From positions 1-8,805 of the forward strand of contig CAJTZB010000106.1 of assembly GCA_910583815.1 (NCBI GenBank): DNA of 8,805 nucleotides, given 5' to 3'. The stretch's first letter is position 1. Every line of letters begins with the position of its first letter. The notes under the pieces are model-generated. The model saw only the letters and a program-made list of their open reading frames with translations. It did not search any database and was not told where the DNA came from. This DNA comes from an uncultured Lachnospiraceae bacterium. GTDB taxonomy: Bacteria; Bacillota; Clostridia; Lachnospirales; Lachnospiraceae. Shown here one piece after another: positions 1 to 5,833 of this stretch. The translations under genes were made by a program, and so were the position numbers.

Positions 1-1302
1 AATACTTAAAAACCTCTTTACAATCAGTTCATAGACCTTTTCTGCAGTCTGGGAAACACTTTGCAGCGCCGGAAGCCCCTGCCCGGTCGGAACAATCGCA
101 TAGTGGTCCGTAATCTGTTTGTCATTGACATAGCGGCTTTTTTCAATTCCGATCTGTTTCTTTCCTTCTATAATTTCTTTCGCAAATTGTCCCAGTTTCG
201 GAAGGCTAAGCAGTCCGCCAAGGTTCTTACCAATCTCTTTTGCTGCCGCTGTAGAAAGCACTCTTGCATCTGTTCTTGGATAAGTGACCAGTTTTTTTTC
301 ATAAAGCTCCTGTGTAATCTTCAGCGTTTCATCCGGACTGATTTTAAACAGCTTGGAACACTCGTTTTGAAGCTCTGCAAGATTAAAAAGCAGCGGTGCA
401 TTTTTATTCTCCTTTTTGCGCTCTGCTTTCTCCACCTTGGCATTCTGTCCTGTCAGCTGTGCAATCAGCTGCCTTGCATCCTCTTCCTTGCGAAAACCGT
501 TCTCTTTATACATCATTGGATGGTTGAAATACTTGCTTCCTTCCACAGCACGGAACTCTGCCTCTAAGAGCCCTTGTTCTCCCTCTCCGATACGCACGTT
601 CGCTATGACACGGTAAAACGAAGTCTTGACAAAACTGCGGATTTCGCGCTCTCTGCGCACCACCATACCAAGCACGCAGGTCATAACACGCCCAACAGAA
701 ATTGCCTGATTTTTCTCCGACTTCATCAGGCTGCGTACTGTATAGCCGTATTTCAACGTTAGGATACGCGAAAAATTGATTCCCATCAAGTAGTCTTCTT
801 TGGCGCGCAGATAAGCGGATGCCGAAAGGTTGTTATACTCTTCCCAAGACTTCGCCTCACGGATACCTCGCAGGATTTCTTCTTCTGTCTGTGAATCAAT
901 CCAAACCCTAAGCCGTTCTTTTTCCTTTGGAACTTTTGCCATTTCATCTACAAGGCGGTAAATATATTCCCCCTCACGCCCGGAGTCGGTGCAGATATAA
1001 ATACAGTCCACATCTTTCCTAAGCAGCTGCGCCTTCACAACACCAAACTGCTTCTGTGTAGCCGGAAGCAGTTCATATTTATACTCTTTTGGCAAAAATG
1101 GCAGTGTTTCCACTGCCCATTTTTTTAACGCCGGATCATACACTTCCGGATAGCTCATTGTCACAAGATGCCCAACGCACCATGTTACCACGCTTTCCGG
1201 CGATTCCTGATAGCCGTCCCGCCGCGCGAAGTTCTGCTTCAGAGCTTTTGCAAATTCCTGCGCCACGCTCGGCTTTTCTGCTATAAATAATTTTTTTCCC
1301 AT
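1..1302 (-). CDS. topB: DNA topoisomerase III (type IA), N-terminal 434 residues, 3' end outside the window
   Basis: Type IA topoisomerase: cuts one DNA strand through a 5'-phosphotyrosine, passes another strand and reseals, relaxing or decatenating DNA in the cytoplasm. The frame was read on the complement and is open without a stop from the ATG at 1302-1300 to the left edge. The Toprim domain fills roughly residues 1-150, starting with LFIAEKPSVA (Glu9) and holding TDSGREGE at 105-112 (Asp106). An SVGRVMT block lies at 202-208. The active-site tyrosine is Tyr341 in TYPRTD, encoded at 280-282. The family is usually 650-750 residues, so about a third is missing, including the C-terminal part. 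The second Asp of the Toprim DxD is Gly108; from memory TDAGREGE is common in Firmicutes TopB, so this is not damage. The start lies 9 bases after the upstream gene's stop, suggesting cotranscription. TopA is less likely because of the short N-terminus and the YPRTD form. Confidence 0.93.
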   Translation of the reverse strand, partial: MGKKLFIAEKPSVAQEFAKALKQNFARRDGYQESPESVVTWCVGHLVTMSYPEVYDPALKKWAVETLPFLPKEYKYELLPATQKQFGVVKAQLLRKDVDCIYICTDSGREGEYIYRLVDEMAKVPKEKERLRVWIDSQTEEEILRGIREAKSWEEYNNLSASAYLRAKEDYLMGINFSRILTLKYGYTVRSLMKSEKNQAISVGRVMTCVLGMVVRREREIRSFVKTSFYRVIANVRIGEGEQGLLEAEFRAVEGSKYFNHPMMYKENGFRKEEDARQLIAQLTGQNAKVEKAERKKENKNAPLLFNLAELQNECSKLFKISPDETLKITQELYEKKLVTYPRTDARVLSTAAAKEIGKNLGGLLSLPKLGQFAKEIIEGKKQIGIEKSRYVNDKQITDHYAIVPTGQGLPALQSVSQTAEKVYELIVKRFLSI

Positions 1303-1309
1303 GCTGTAT

Positions 1310-1313
1310 TCCT
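1310..1313 (-). promoter_or_regulatory. topB ribosome binding site overlapping the upstream stop codon
   Basis: On the minus strand AGGA (1313-1310) sits 7 bases before the topB ATG. It shares bases with the TAG stop (1314-1312) of the upstream gene. It is a weak Shine-Dalgarno compared with others in the window. Translation of topB may therefore depend on ribosomes finishing the upstream gene; that coupling is inference. Confidence 0.5.
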
Positions 1314-3096
1314 ATTCCAAAGAAGATGTCGGTTCCGGCGATGGTGATGGCGGAACCACAATCGTTGGCTGCTCCGTAAAGAAATATCCATAAAAATCAT
1401 ACTTCAAAACACGTACAAACTGCACTGTTCCGTCAGGCAGAGGATAGTCTTCTATATGTTCTAATTGTTCTTCTGTATACTCTACTTTCGGCTCATGGTA
1501 TGTAAACTTGGTAATCAGGTTGAAGTCATTGTCATACTCATAAAACTCCGGCTTCAGATCTCCGGCTGTCACCAGATGTTCTTTATGCCATTGCACACTT
1601 CCATCCAGAGCAACACCGGACAGCACAAGGCTTCCCATCAGACGCACACCAAACTCTGCTTCATCCACGAGGTAGCGGTAATAATACGAAACCGGTTCTT
1701 CTTTCTTTCCATATTCTGCATCTTTATTGTTGTTCAGCAGATAAATGTAGTGTCTGGACTCCCTGATTTTATCATATGGCAAAATACCTGCCATATTCAC
1801 GCCGTCATGCATTTCAAATTCATTATCCAGGCGCAGGAACAGGCTTTCATACGGTGTTCCCACAAAACGCTCTGCATCCCCAATCAGGTAAACAAGCTTC
1901 GGATCATTATAAAGCCGGCGTATTTTAAGGATAACACCTGTTTTCTCTGAACTAAGCACAATCTGGTTGCCGGTTTCCCATGCAATGGAATTGAGTGCAA
2001 TCCAGTCCAATACCCCATTTTGCTCTTTACATATTTTTTTATAGTCTGGCAGCAGGTCTCCCAAATCTACCAGCTCCTTCACTTCTCCGCTTTTACTGTT
2101 AATCAGCAGCACACAGTCATTGACGGAATTCTGCTTTTTGTCACTTGCAATAACTAACAGGTTATTGTCCTTATCAAGCGTATAATCCGTCCCAAACTGG
2201 TAGCCTTCTGCTGTATAAATCTGTTCTACCTGCCCAAGATGATTCAACGCTGCAATTTCCGTTTCAGAAATACGGTAATACATCCTGTTTTCATGCAGCA
2301 GGATACGCTTTGTTCCAAATGTTTTCAACGGAATCTCTGCACGCTGTATTCCATGATTATCATACATACGGAGATACGGCTTTAACTCATTCTCTTTTGG
2401 AAACGCAACAAACATCCCATCTGACAATGTTTCTTTGCTTGCAGGCACCGTGCTCACTGTATCATCCTCTTCATTGACTACCTGCTTTGTGCCTGCCTCT
2501 GTCTCCAGAAAAACTTCCGTAGCAGCCACCTTATGGTCGTTTTGATAATAGAACCGCCGAATCATAACCAAGCCGTCTGCACCCACCATACGCAGCGTAA
2601 TCATATTGACTTCCTCCGGAAGAAGCCCGGTAATCTGGAATTCATGCACCATAGATGTTTCCGTGGACACCGGCACGACGTTTCCTCCAAAGTTTGGAAG
2701 GGTAGAATCCTGCACATGCACGGAATAAGAAATCGCATACGGCTCCGATGTCTCAAAATAAACATAGAGGGACTGGCTGTTTGTCCGGAACGGATTGTAC
2801 ACAATAAGCGGTGTATCTTCATTATATTCATTTTCTGTGACCATCTTTGTAAGAAGTTCGCGGATCTGTTTCTGGAATGCGAGATCATATACCTCGGCGG
2901 ACGGCTCCCCAAGACCTTCCATAACTTTGACGATAATGTCCTTATTCCGCCCTGTATTTTCGACATATCCATCCTGGTACTGCTTTAAATCCGAATCCTT
3001 TTCTTTTCCTTCCCCATCAGCAAACACAAGCACTGCTCCCAGCCCTACCAAGCTTATCATAGCAACCAACAGCAAAATAACATTCAGCTTTTTCAT
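1312..3096 (-). CDS. secreted or membrane-anchored arylsulfotransferase-fold (AssT-like) protein, probably lacking the usual catalytic residues
   Basis: A 594-residue protein starting MKKLNVILLLV, with one hydrophobic segment (about 6-25) ending VFA-DGEG. This is a signal peptide or N-terminal anchor; no lipobox cysteine is seen. Residues about 95-175 resemble the arylsulfotransferase N-terminal beta domain (NPF, FETSEPYAISY, HEFQITGLLP). The rest resembles the AssT beta-propeller: NNLLVIAS near 312, DWIALNSIAWE at 364-374, IVLSSEKTGVILKI at 379-392, YLIGDAE near 403 and FEMHDGVNMAGILP at 427-440. Length matches E. coli AssT (about 598). AssT enzymes move sulfate between phenolic compounds without PAPS. 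The residues they use look replaced: DWxHxN has Ala367 for His, SSRH has Glu384 for Arg, and the QHA block reads VNM (Asn434). It may therefore bind a ligand or have another activity. The tail 581-594 is Pro/Ser-rich. Family fairly sure; function unknown. Confidence 0.75.
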   Translation of the reverse strand: MKKLNVILLLVAMISLVGLGAVLVFADGEGKEKDSDLKQYQDGYVENTGRNKDIIVKVMEGLGEPSAEVYDLAFQKQIRELLTKMVTENEYNEDTPLIVYNPFRTNSQSLYVYFETSEPYAISYSVHVQDSTLPNFGGNVVPVSTETSMVHEFQITGLLPEEVNMITLRMVGADGLVMIRRFYYQNDHKVAATEVFLETEAGTKQVVNEEDDTVSTVPASKETLSDGMFVAFPKENELKPYLRMYDNHGIQRAEIPLKTFGTKRILLHENRMYYRISETEIAALNHLGQVEQIYTAEGYQFGTDYTLDKDNNLLVIASDKKQNSVNDCVLLINSKSGEVKELVDLGDLLPDYKKICKEQNGVLDWIALNSIAWETGNQIVLSSEKTGVILKIRRLYNDPKLVYLIGDAERFVGTPYESLFLRLDNEFEMHDGVNMAGILPYDKIRESRHYIYLLNNNKDAEYGKKEEPVSYYYRYLVDEAEFGVRLMGSLVLSGVALDGSVQWHKEHLVTAGDLKPEFYEYDNDFNLITKFTYHEPKVEYTEEQLEHIEDYPLPDGTVQFVRVLKYDFYGYFFTEQPTIVVPPSPSPEPTSSLE

Positions 3097-3102
3097 CTTT
3101 AT

Positions 3103-3107
3103 CCTCC
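3103..3107 (-). promoter_or_regulatory. ribosome binding site fixing the start of the AssT-like gene
   Basis: GGAGG on the minus strand lies 6 bases before the ATG at 3096-3094. The frame is open further up to a TTG at 3114, but that codon lies upstream of this Shine-Dalgarno and has none of its own. The ATG is therefore the start, giving a protein that opens with a typical MKK signal sequence. Confidence 0.85.
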
Positions 3108-3190
3108 ATGTCAAGGCAGCGTTCTATATTATCAAAAATTCCTGCGTTCTCTTTTCCATAAGTACGACATCAGAATATGTCTATCTATAT

Positions 3191-3219
3191 AGTATAATAT
3201 ATCTGGCGATTTATTTCTA
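3191..3219 (-). promoter_or_regulatory. candidate sigma-A promoter for the AssT-like/topB transcript
   Basis: On the minus strand TAGAAA (3219-3214) is separated by 17 bases from TATACT (3196-3191). These match the -35 and -10 consensus at 4 and 5 of 6 positions. It lies in a very AT-rich stretch that offers other -10 registers, so the exact choice is uncertain. It would give a leader of roughly 90 bases before the ATG. Confidence 0.4.
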
Positions 3220-3248
3220 GTCTCCATTTTATGTTTCGGTCAAAATGC

Positions 3249-3277
3249 TTGAAAGCCTTAGAGGGATGTAGTAGAAT
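3249..3277 (+). promoter_or_regulatory. sigma-A type promoter of the LUD-domain gene
   Basis: TTGAAA (3249-3254), a 17-base spacer and TAGAAT (3272-3277) each differ from consensus at one position. Transcription would start near 3284, giving a short leader of about 25 bases before the ATG at 3310. No operator-like inverted repeat overlaps it that I can see. Confidence 0.8.
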
Positions 3278-3292
3278 AGAAGAAAAAAGTAA

Positions 3293-3298
3293 AAGGAG
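3293..3298 (+). promoter_or_regulatory. ribosome binding site deciding the start of the LUD-domain gene
   Basis: AAGGAG at 3293-3298 lies 11 bases before the ATG at 3310, slightly longer than ideal. An in-frame GTG at 3298-3300 would add four residues but overlaps the Shine-Dalgarno itself, so it cannot be served by it. The ATG is chosen for that reason. Confidence 0.75.
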
Positions 3299-3309
3299 TG
3301 AACCTCACG

Positions 3310-3948
3310 ATGGCAACACCGAAGCAACAGTACTACGAAGCGCTTTCTGACAGCCTGATTGATAAATTCAATCTCCGCGGCATCGAAGGCTATTATTGCA
3401 GCACAAAAGAAGAGGCTCTTCTGACCGCAAAGCGGTTTTTAACTCCTGGCTGTTCTGTTTCCTGGGGCGGCTCGATGACCTTGCAGGAAATCGGACTGAT
3501 TGATGCACTGAAACACTCAGATTATACGGTATATGACCGCGCTGCTGCCTCCACTCCGGAAGAACGCACTGCCATGTACGCAGATACTGTCTGCTGCGAC
3601 TATTATTTCATGAGCACCAATGCTATTACTCTGGATGGCCAGCTCGTCAATGTTGATGGCTTTGGCAACCGTGTTGCCTGCCTGATTGCCGGTCCGAAAA
3701 ACGTCGTTATTGTCGCAGGGATGAACAAAGTCGCAGGCGACCTTGCCGCCGCGATAGAACGTGTACATAATGTTGCAGCTCCTCCAAATGCCATCCGTCT
3801 TGGGCTTGACCTGCCATGCGCCAAGTTCGGCCGCTGCACAAACTGTCTGGACAGCGCCTGCATGTGCTGCCAGACCGTCATTACAAGGAAGTCTAAAATT
3901 CCGGGCAGGATTAAGGTAATTCTTGTTGGGGAAGAACTGGGATACTAG
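3310..3948 (+). CDS. LUD-domain (LutC-like) protein with a C-terminal cysteine cluster
   Basis: A 212-residue cytoplasmic protein of the LUD family, the fold of LutC from the LutABC lactate-oxidation complex. Family blocks seen are SWGGSMTLQEIGL (from 51), STNAITLDGQLVNVDGFGNR (102-121) and GPKNVVIVAGMNKV (from 128). The C-terminus carries CAKFGRCTNCLDSACMCC (170-187), with cysteines 170, 176, 179, 184, 186 and 187, then the usual ending VILVGEELGY. Similar cysteine tails occur in many stand-alone clostridial LUD proteins and suggest metal or iron-sulfur binding; the ligand is inference. No lutA or lutB neighbour is in the window, and the gene is a single unit with its own promoter and terminator. 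Lactate use should therefore not be assumed: the family name is secure, the substrate is not. Confidence 0.88.
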   Translation: MATPKQQYYEALSDSLIDKFNLRGIEGYYCSTKEEALLTAKRFLTPGCSVSWGGSMTLQEIGLIDALKHSDYTVYDRAAASTPEERTAMYADTVCCDYYFMSTNAITLDGQLVNVDGFGNRVACLIAGPKNVVIVAGMNKVAGDLAAAIERVHNVAAPPNAIRLGLDLPCAKFGRCTNCLDSACMCCQTVITRKSKIPGRIKVILVGEELGY

Positions 3949-4042
3949 GTTGAAAAATCAAAAATCTTTCAACCGGGAATTTGTGCTGCCGCACAAAGTT
4001 CCCCTCTAAATTGAAAGCCGCCCATGACGGCAGAATGAGAGG
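3948..4042 (+). other. structured 3' untranslated segment with consecutive hairpins
   Basis: Beginning at the last base of the LUD stop codon are hairpin GGTTGAAA (3948-3955) with TTTCAACC (3967-3974), then a 12-bp helix pairing 3975-3986 with 3991-4003 (one bulged G at 3998, loop TGCC). A small GCCG (4017-4020)/CGGC (4028-4031) hairpin follows, enclosed by CCTCT (4003-4007)/AGAGG (4038-4042). None is followed by a T-run, so they are not simple terminators. They may protect the 3' end or be an intergenic repeat. Confidence 0.6.
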
Positions 4043-4056
4043 TTAGTTTGTCAATA

Positions 4057-4097
4057 AAAAGGATGGGCAAAAGCAACTGCTTTCTGCTCATCCTTTT
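4057..4097. terminator. bidirectional rho-independent terminator between the LUD and kinase genes
   Basis: The arms at 4057-4069 and 4085-4097 form 13 pairs (AAAAGGATGGGCA against TGCTCATCCTTTT, one G-T). An inner AAAGC/GCTTT helix (4070-4074 with 4079-4083, loop AACT) continues it, with one bulged C. The A-run on one side and T-run on the other fit termination in both directions. It lies directly against the kinase stop codon and after the LUD gene, as expected for convergent genes. Confidence 0.9.
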
Positions 4098-4931
4098 CTA
4101 CATTTCTACACAAAAGCAGACAAAACTGCCTTCTTCTTTTTCTTTTACCGAAACTTCCAAGCTGCCTCCTACGCGGTTTACGATTCTTTTTGCATTGTAC
4201 AGCCCAAGCCCACGCTGTCCGTTCCCCTGCTTTGTAGAATAGCCCTTTTCAAAAAAGCGCTCCATCTGCCCAAGCGTCATTTTTTCCACTTGATTGCTGA
4301 TTTCAAAAATCAGACGGTCACTCTTGGAGTCAAGCGTCAGATGGACTTTCTTTTGCTCTCCGCTGCATGCCTCAACCGCGTTGTCAAGCAGCGTGCCAAT
4401 TACTTCAATAATATCATTCTCTGCAGCTCTTGAAAGCAGCATATAATTCAGCACCTGTACTTCGATCTCTGCTCCTGCTGCATTCATTATTTTACTATAT
4501 AGAAAACCAGCAAGTACTTTATCCGAAATCCGCAGCAGAGGAAAAAACTTCCGCCTGTCCTCCGAATACAGCATGCCCCCATATTCTGTCTGCTCTTTCA
4601 CCAGCTCTTCGTAAGAATCTATCGTCAGATGCATATTTAAAATAGCGTTCAGATGGTTGTCAAATTCATGCTGCCTTGCGCGAATATCTTTTACAAGCTC
4701 CTCTAACGGCTGCACATACATCTGATACAGTTTCAGTTCATTTTCCTGATGTTTGATAAAATCCTCCCGCCTGTTTCGCTCCAGCAGGCTTAACATCAGA
4801 AATACGCCAAGTGCCACAATCGAAACCGTCAGCGTCAGATCCGCCCTTGGGTCATTCGCCGCCCTGATTCCAATCAGCAGGATACAAAAAAGGGACAGCA
4901 TTGTAAAGACATAGTACAAACGTACTTTCAT
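4098..4931 (-). CDS. two-helix membrane sensor histidine kinase, GHKL/AgrC-like type
   Basis: A 277-residue sensor kinase that would autophosphorylate on His and pass the phosphate to the LytTR regulator encoded just upstream. Two membrane helices (about 5-22 and 32-50) are followed by a helical linker. The phosphorylation site is His88 in RARQHEFDNHLNAI, the form typical of AgrC-like (HPK10) kinases. The ATP-binding part shows the N-box LLDNAVEA (181-188, Asn184) and the G-box GLGLYN (241-246), ending near the C-terminus. AgrC and relatives normally have six or seven helices to read a peptide; here the loop between the two helices is only about 10 residues, so there is no real extracellular sensor. 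It may sense the membrane, a partner protein or a cytoplasmic signal (inference). The ATG directly follows the regulator's TAA and has GGAGG (4944-4940) 8 bases upstream, inside the regulator's last codons. Confidence 0.92.
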   Translation of the reverse strand: MKVRLYYVFTMLSLFCILLIGIRAANDPRADLTLTVSIVALGVFLMLSLLERNRREDFIKHQENELKLYQMYVQPLEELVKDIRARQHEFDNHLNAILNMHLTIDSYEELVKEQTEYGGMLYSEDRRKFFPLLRISDKVLAGFLYSKIMNAAGAEIEVQVLNYMLLSRAAENDIIEVIGTLLDNAVEACSGEQKKVHLTLDSKSDRLIFEISNQVEKMTLGQMERFFEKGYSTKQGNGQRGLGLYNAKRIVNRVGGSLEVSVKEKEEGSFVCFCVEM

Positions 4932-5657
4932 TTAAAGCTCCTCCAACCTCTTCTTCAGTTCTGCCTTATATGTGCCTCCGATTTCAATCCCACTGTCACA
5001 GCCTCTTAAGCGGATTATCTGGTTGACAAAGTCAAAGTATTCCACATAGCGGAGGTTGATGACATACATCCTGTGGCACTGCACAAACTCCTCCGGCAAT
5101 TTTTCCATCGCGTTGCGCAGCGTCAGATACGGCACTTTTGTCTCTTCCTTACGCAGCACTACTGCAATTCCTCTTGGCACTGCTTTTAAATAAAGAATAT
5201 CGCTTGTATCTACTTTATAATTGATGCCGTCTTTTTTAAATACAAAGTAGTGGCGCTCCTCCTGCTGTTTCCTCTCCAACAGTTTTTTCAGGACAGAAAT
5301 CACCGCTTCCTTAACAAACGGCTTGATAATATACTGGTAACAATGTACTTCACGGTATGCCGCCATTTCGAGATGGCTGATAGACGTAATCATTACAATC
5401 GGCGTAAATTCATAACCACGCGTCGCACGGACCTGTTTTGCAAAACGAAGGCCGGAAGCGTCCTCTGAATTTGCACCTTCCAGATTGATATCAAGCAAGA
5501 AAATATCATAAGGAGGCTCCCCTTGCGCAAGAAGCCGCTCTGCCTCTGCATATGTTGCAGCAGCATCTGCTTTGATTTCAGGAAAACGCCCGAAAATAAT
5601 TGCGGTAAGAGCCTTCCGGCTTTCCTCCTTATCTTCCAAAATCAATGCTCTTAGCAT
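4932..5657 (-). CDS. LytTR-family response regulator
   Basis: A 241-residue two-component regulator. The receiver domain (about 1-125) has acidic residues Glu8 and Asp9, phospho-acceptor Asp56 in LLDINLEG, Thr91 and Lys112 in IIKPF. The C-terminal domain (about 136-240) is LytTR: YFVFKKDG near 137, DILYLKA, and FVQCHRMYVINLRYVEYFD (191-209), the conserved block of AgrA/VirR/LytR DNA-binding proteins. It would bind DNA as a dimer at short direct repeats. It forms a tight unit with the kinase, whose ATG follows its stop with no gap. The start at 5657 has AGGAGG (5671-5666) 8 bases upstream, one of the best ribosome binding sites here. The leader holds an unusual structured element (5682-5773). 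No peptide or exporter gene of agr type is next to it, so its regulon cannot be told from the window. Confidence 0.94.
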   Translation of the reverse strand: MLRALILEDKEESRKALTAIIFGRFPEIKADAAATYAEAERLLAQGEPPYDIFLLDINLEGANSEDASGLRFAKQVRATRGYEFTPIVMITSISHLEMAAYREVHCYQYIIKPFVKEAVISVLKKLLERKQQEERHYFVFKKDGINYKVDTSDILYLKAVPRGIAVVLRKEETKVPYLTLRNAMEKLPEEFVQCHRMYVINLRYVEYFDFVNQIIRLRGCDSGIEIGGTYKAELKKRLEEL

Positions 5658-5665
5658 AAGGATAA

Positions 5666-5671
5666 CCTCCT
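5666..5671 (-). promoter_or_regulatory. ribosome binding site of the LytTR regulator
   Basis: AGGAGG on the minus strand, 8 bases before the ATG at 5657-5655. It lies only 10 bases downstream of the closing helix of the structured leader element (3' arm ending at 5682), close enough for folding to influence initiation. That influence is inference. Confidence 0.85.
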
Positions 5672-5673
5672 AT

Positions 5674-5687
5674 TTTAGTTTCGCACT
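5674..5687. repeat. 14-base direct repeat, left copy
   Basis: TTTAGTTTCGCACT occurs here and again at 5819-5832, identical over 14 bases and preceded by TAT in both places, apart from one extra T. This copy holds half of the closing helix of the structured element. Confidence 0.85.
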
Positions 5688-5773
5688 CTCCCTTCCAGCA
5701 CCAGAATGGGCAGAGGAATGTATATCTGCTACGCATCCATGCATTCCTCCGGGCGCTGTCCGGAGAGAGTGCG
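5682..5773 (-). promoter_or_regulatory. structured RNA-like element in the leader of the response regulator
   Basis: Read on the minus strand, CGCACTCTCTC (5773-5763) pairs with GGGAGAGTGCG (5692-5682) in 11 pairs, one of them G-U. Inside, CGGAGGAATG (5751-5742) pairs with CATTCCTCTG (5720-5711) in 10 pairs, one G-U. A third helix, CTCCGG (5765-5760) with CCGGAG (5752-5747), overlaps both and would be an alternative. On the plus strand both G-U pairs become A-C mismatches, which favours the minus strand. The plus strand, however, has GGTTTTCATTTTT after the helix (5773-5785), so a plus-strand terminator cannot be excluded. I do not recognise a known riboswitch class. Confidence 0.6.
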
Positions 5774-5786
5774 GTTTTCATTTTTC

Positions 5787-5812
5787 CTGGTTCTGTGCCA
5801 TTGGGGACACCG
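5787..5812. repeat. REP-like imperfect palindrome
   Basis: The stretch CCTGGTTCTGTGCC (5787-5799 region) followed by ATTGGGGACACCG contains the imperfect hairpin GTGCC (5795-5799)/GGACAC (5805-5810) with one bulged A. From memory it resembles the GGTTCTGTGCC...GGGGACAC repeats that are dispersed in many clostridial genomes near RAYT (Y1 transposase) genes. Only one copy is visible, so the identification rests on resemblance alone. Confidence 0.35.
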
Positions 5813-5818
5813 CTGTTA

Positions 5819-5832
5819 TTTAGTTTCGCACT
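5819..5832. repeat. 14-base direct repeat, right copy
   Basis: Second copy of TTTAGTTTCGCACT, one base from the NfeD stop codon (5836-5834). On the minus strand its AGTGCG (5832-5827) could pair with CGCACT (5773-5768), competing with the main helix of the structured element. Confidence 0.85.
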
Positions 5833-5833
5833 T

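Noticed and set aside
61..567. Long plus-strand open frame of 168 codons
   Set aside because: It is antisense to topB, whose complement shows clear family motifs throughout; the plus-strand product has no recognisable domain.
1465..1950. Plus-strand open frame of 161 codons, and another at 2533-2988
   Set aside because: Both lie inside the AssT-like gene on the other strand, have no ribosome binding site I can see, and give low-complexity products without family features.
2601..2972. Minus-strand frame of 123 codons overlapping the AssT-like gene
   Set aside because: It is in a different frame of the same strand as a recognisable gene and shows no domain.
3097..3114. TTG-initiated extension of the AssT-like protein by six residues
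   Set aside because: The Shine-Dalgarno at 3107-3103 lies inside this extension and serves the ATG at 3096.
3181..3206. AT-rich near-palindrome around the AssT-like promoter as an operator
   Set aside because: The symmetry is imperfect and explained by low-complexity AT sequence; no known operator motif is matched.
5674..5832. The direct repeats as LytTR regulator binding sites
   Set aside because: TTAGTTTCG fits the usual LytTR half-site only in part, and the copies are 145 bases apart rather than the usual 12-13 bases.
5658..5833. A small protein gene or tRNA in the spacer before the regulator
   Set aside because: No start codon with a ribosome binding site leads to a plausible peptide, and the helices do not make a tRNA cloverleaf with a recognisable anticodon arm.
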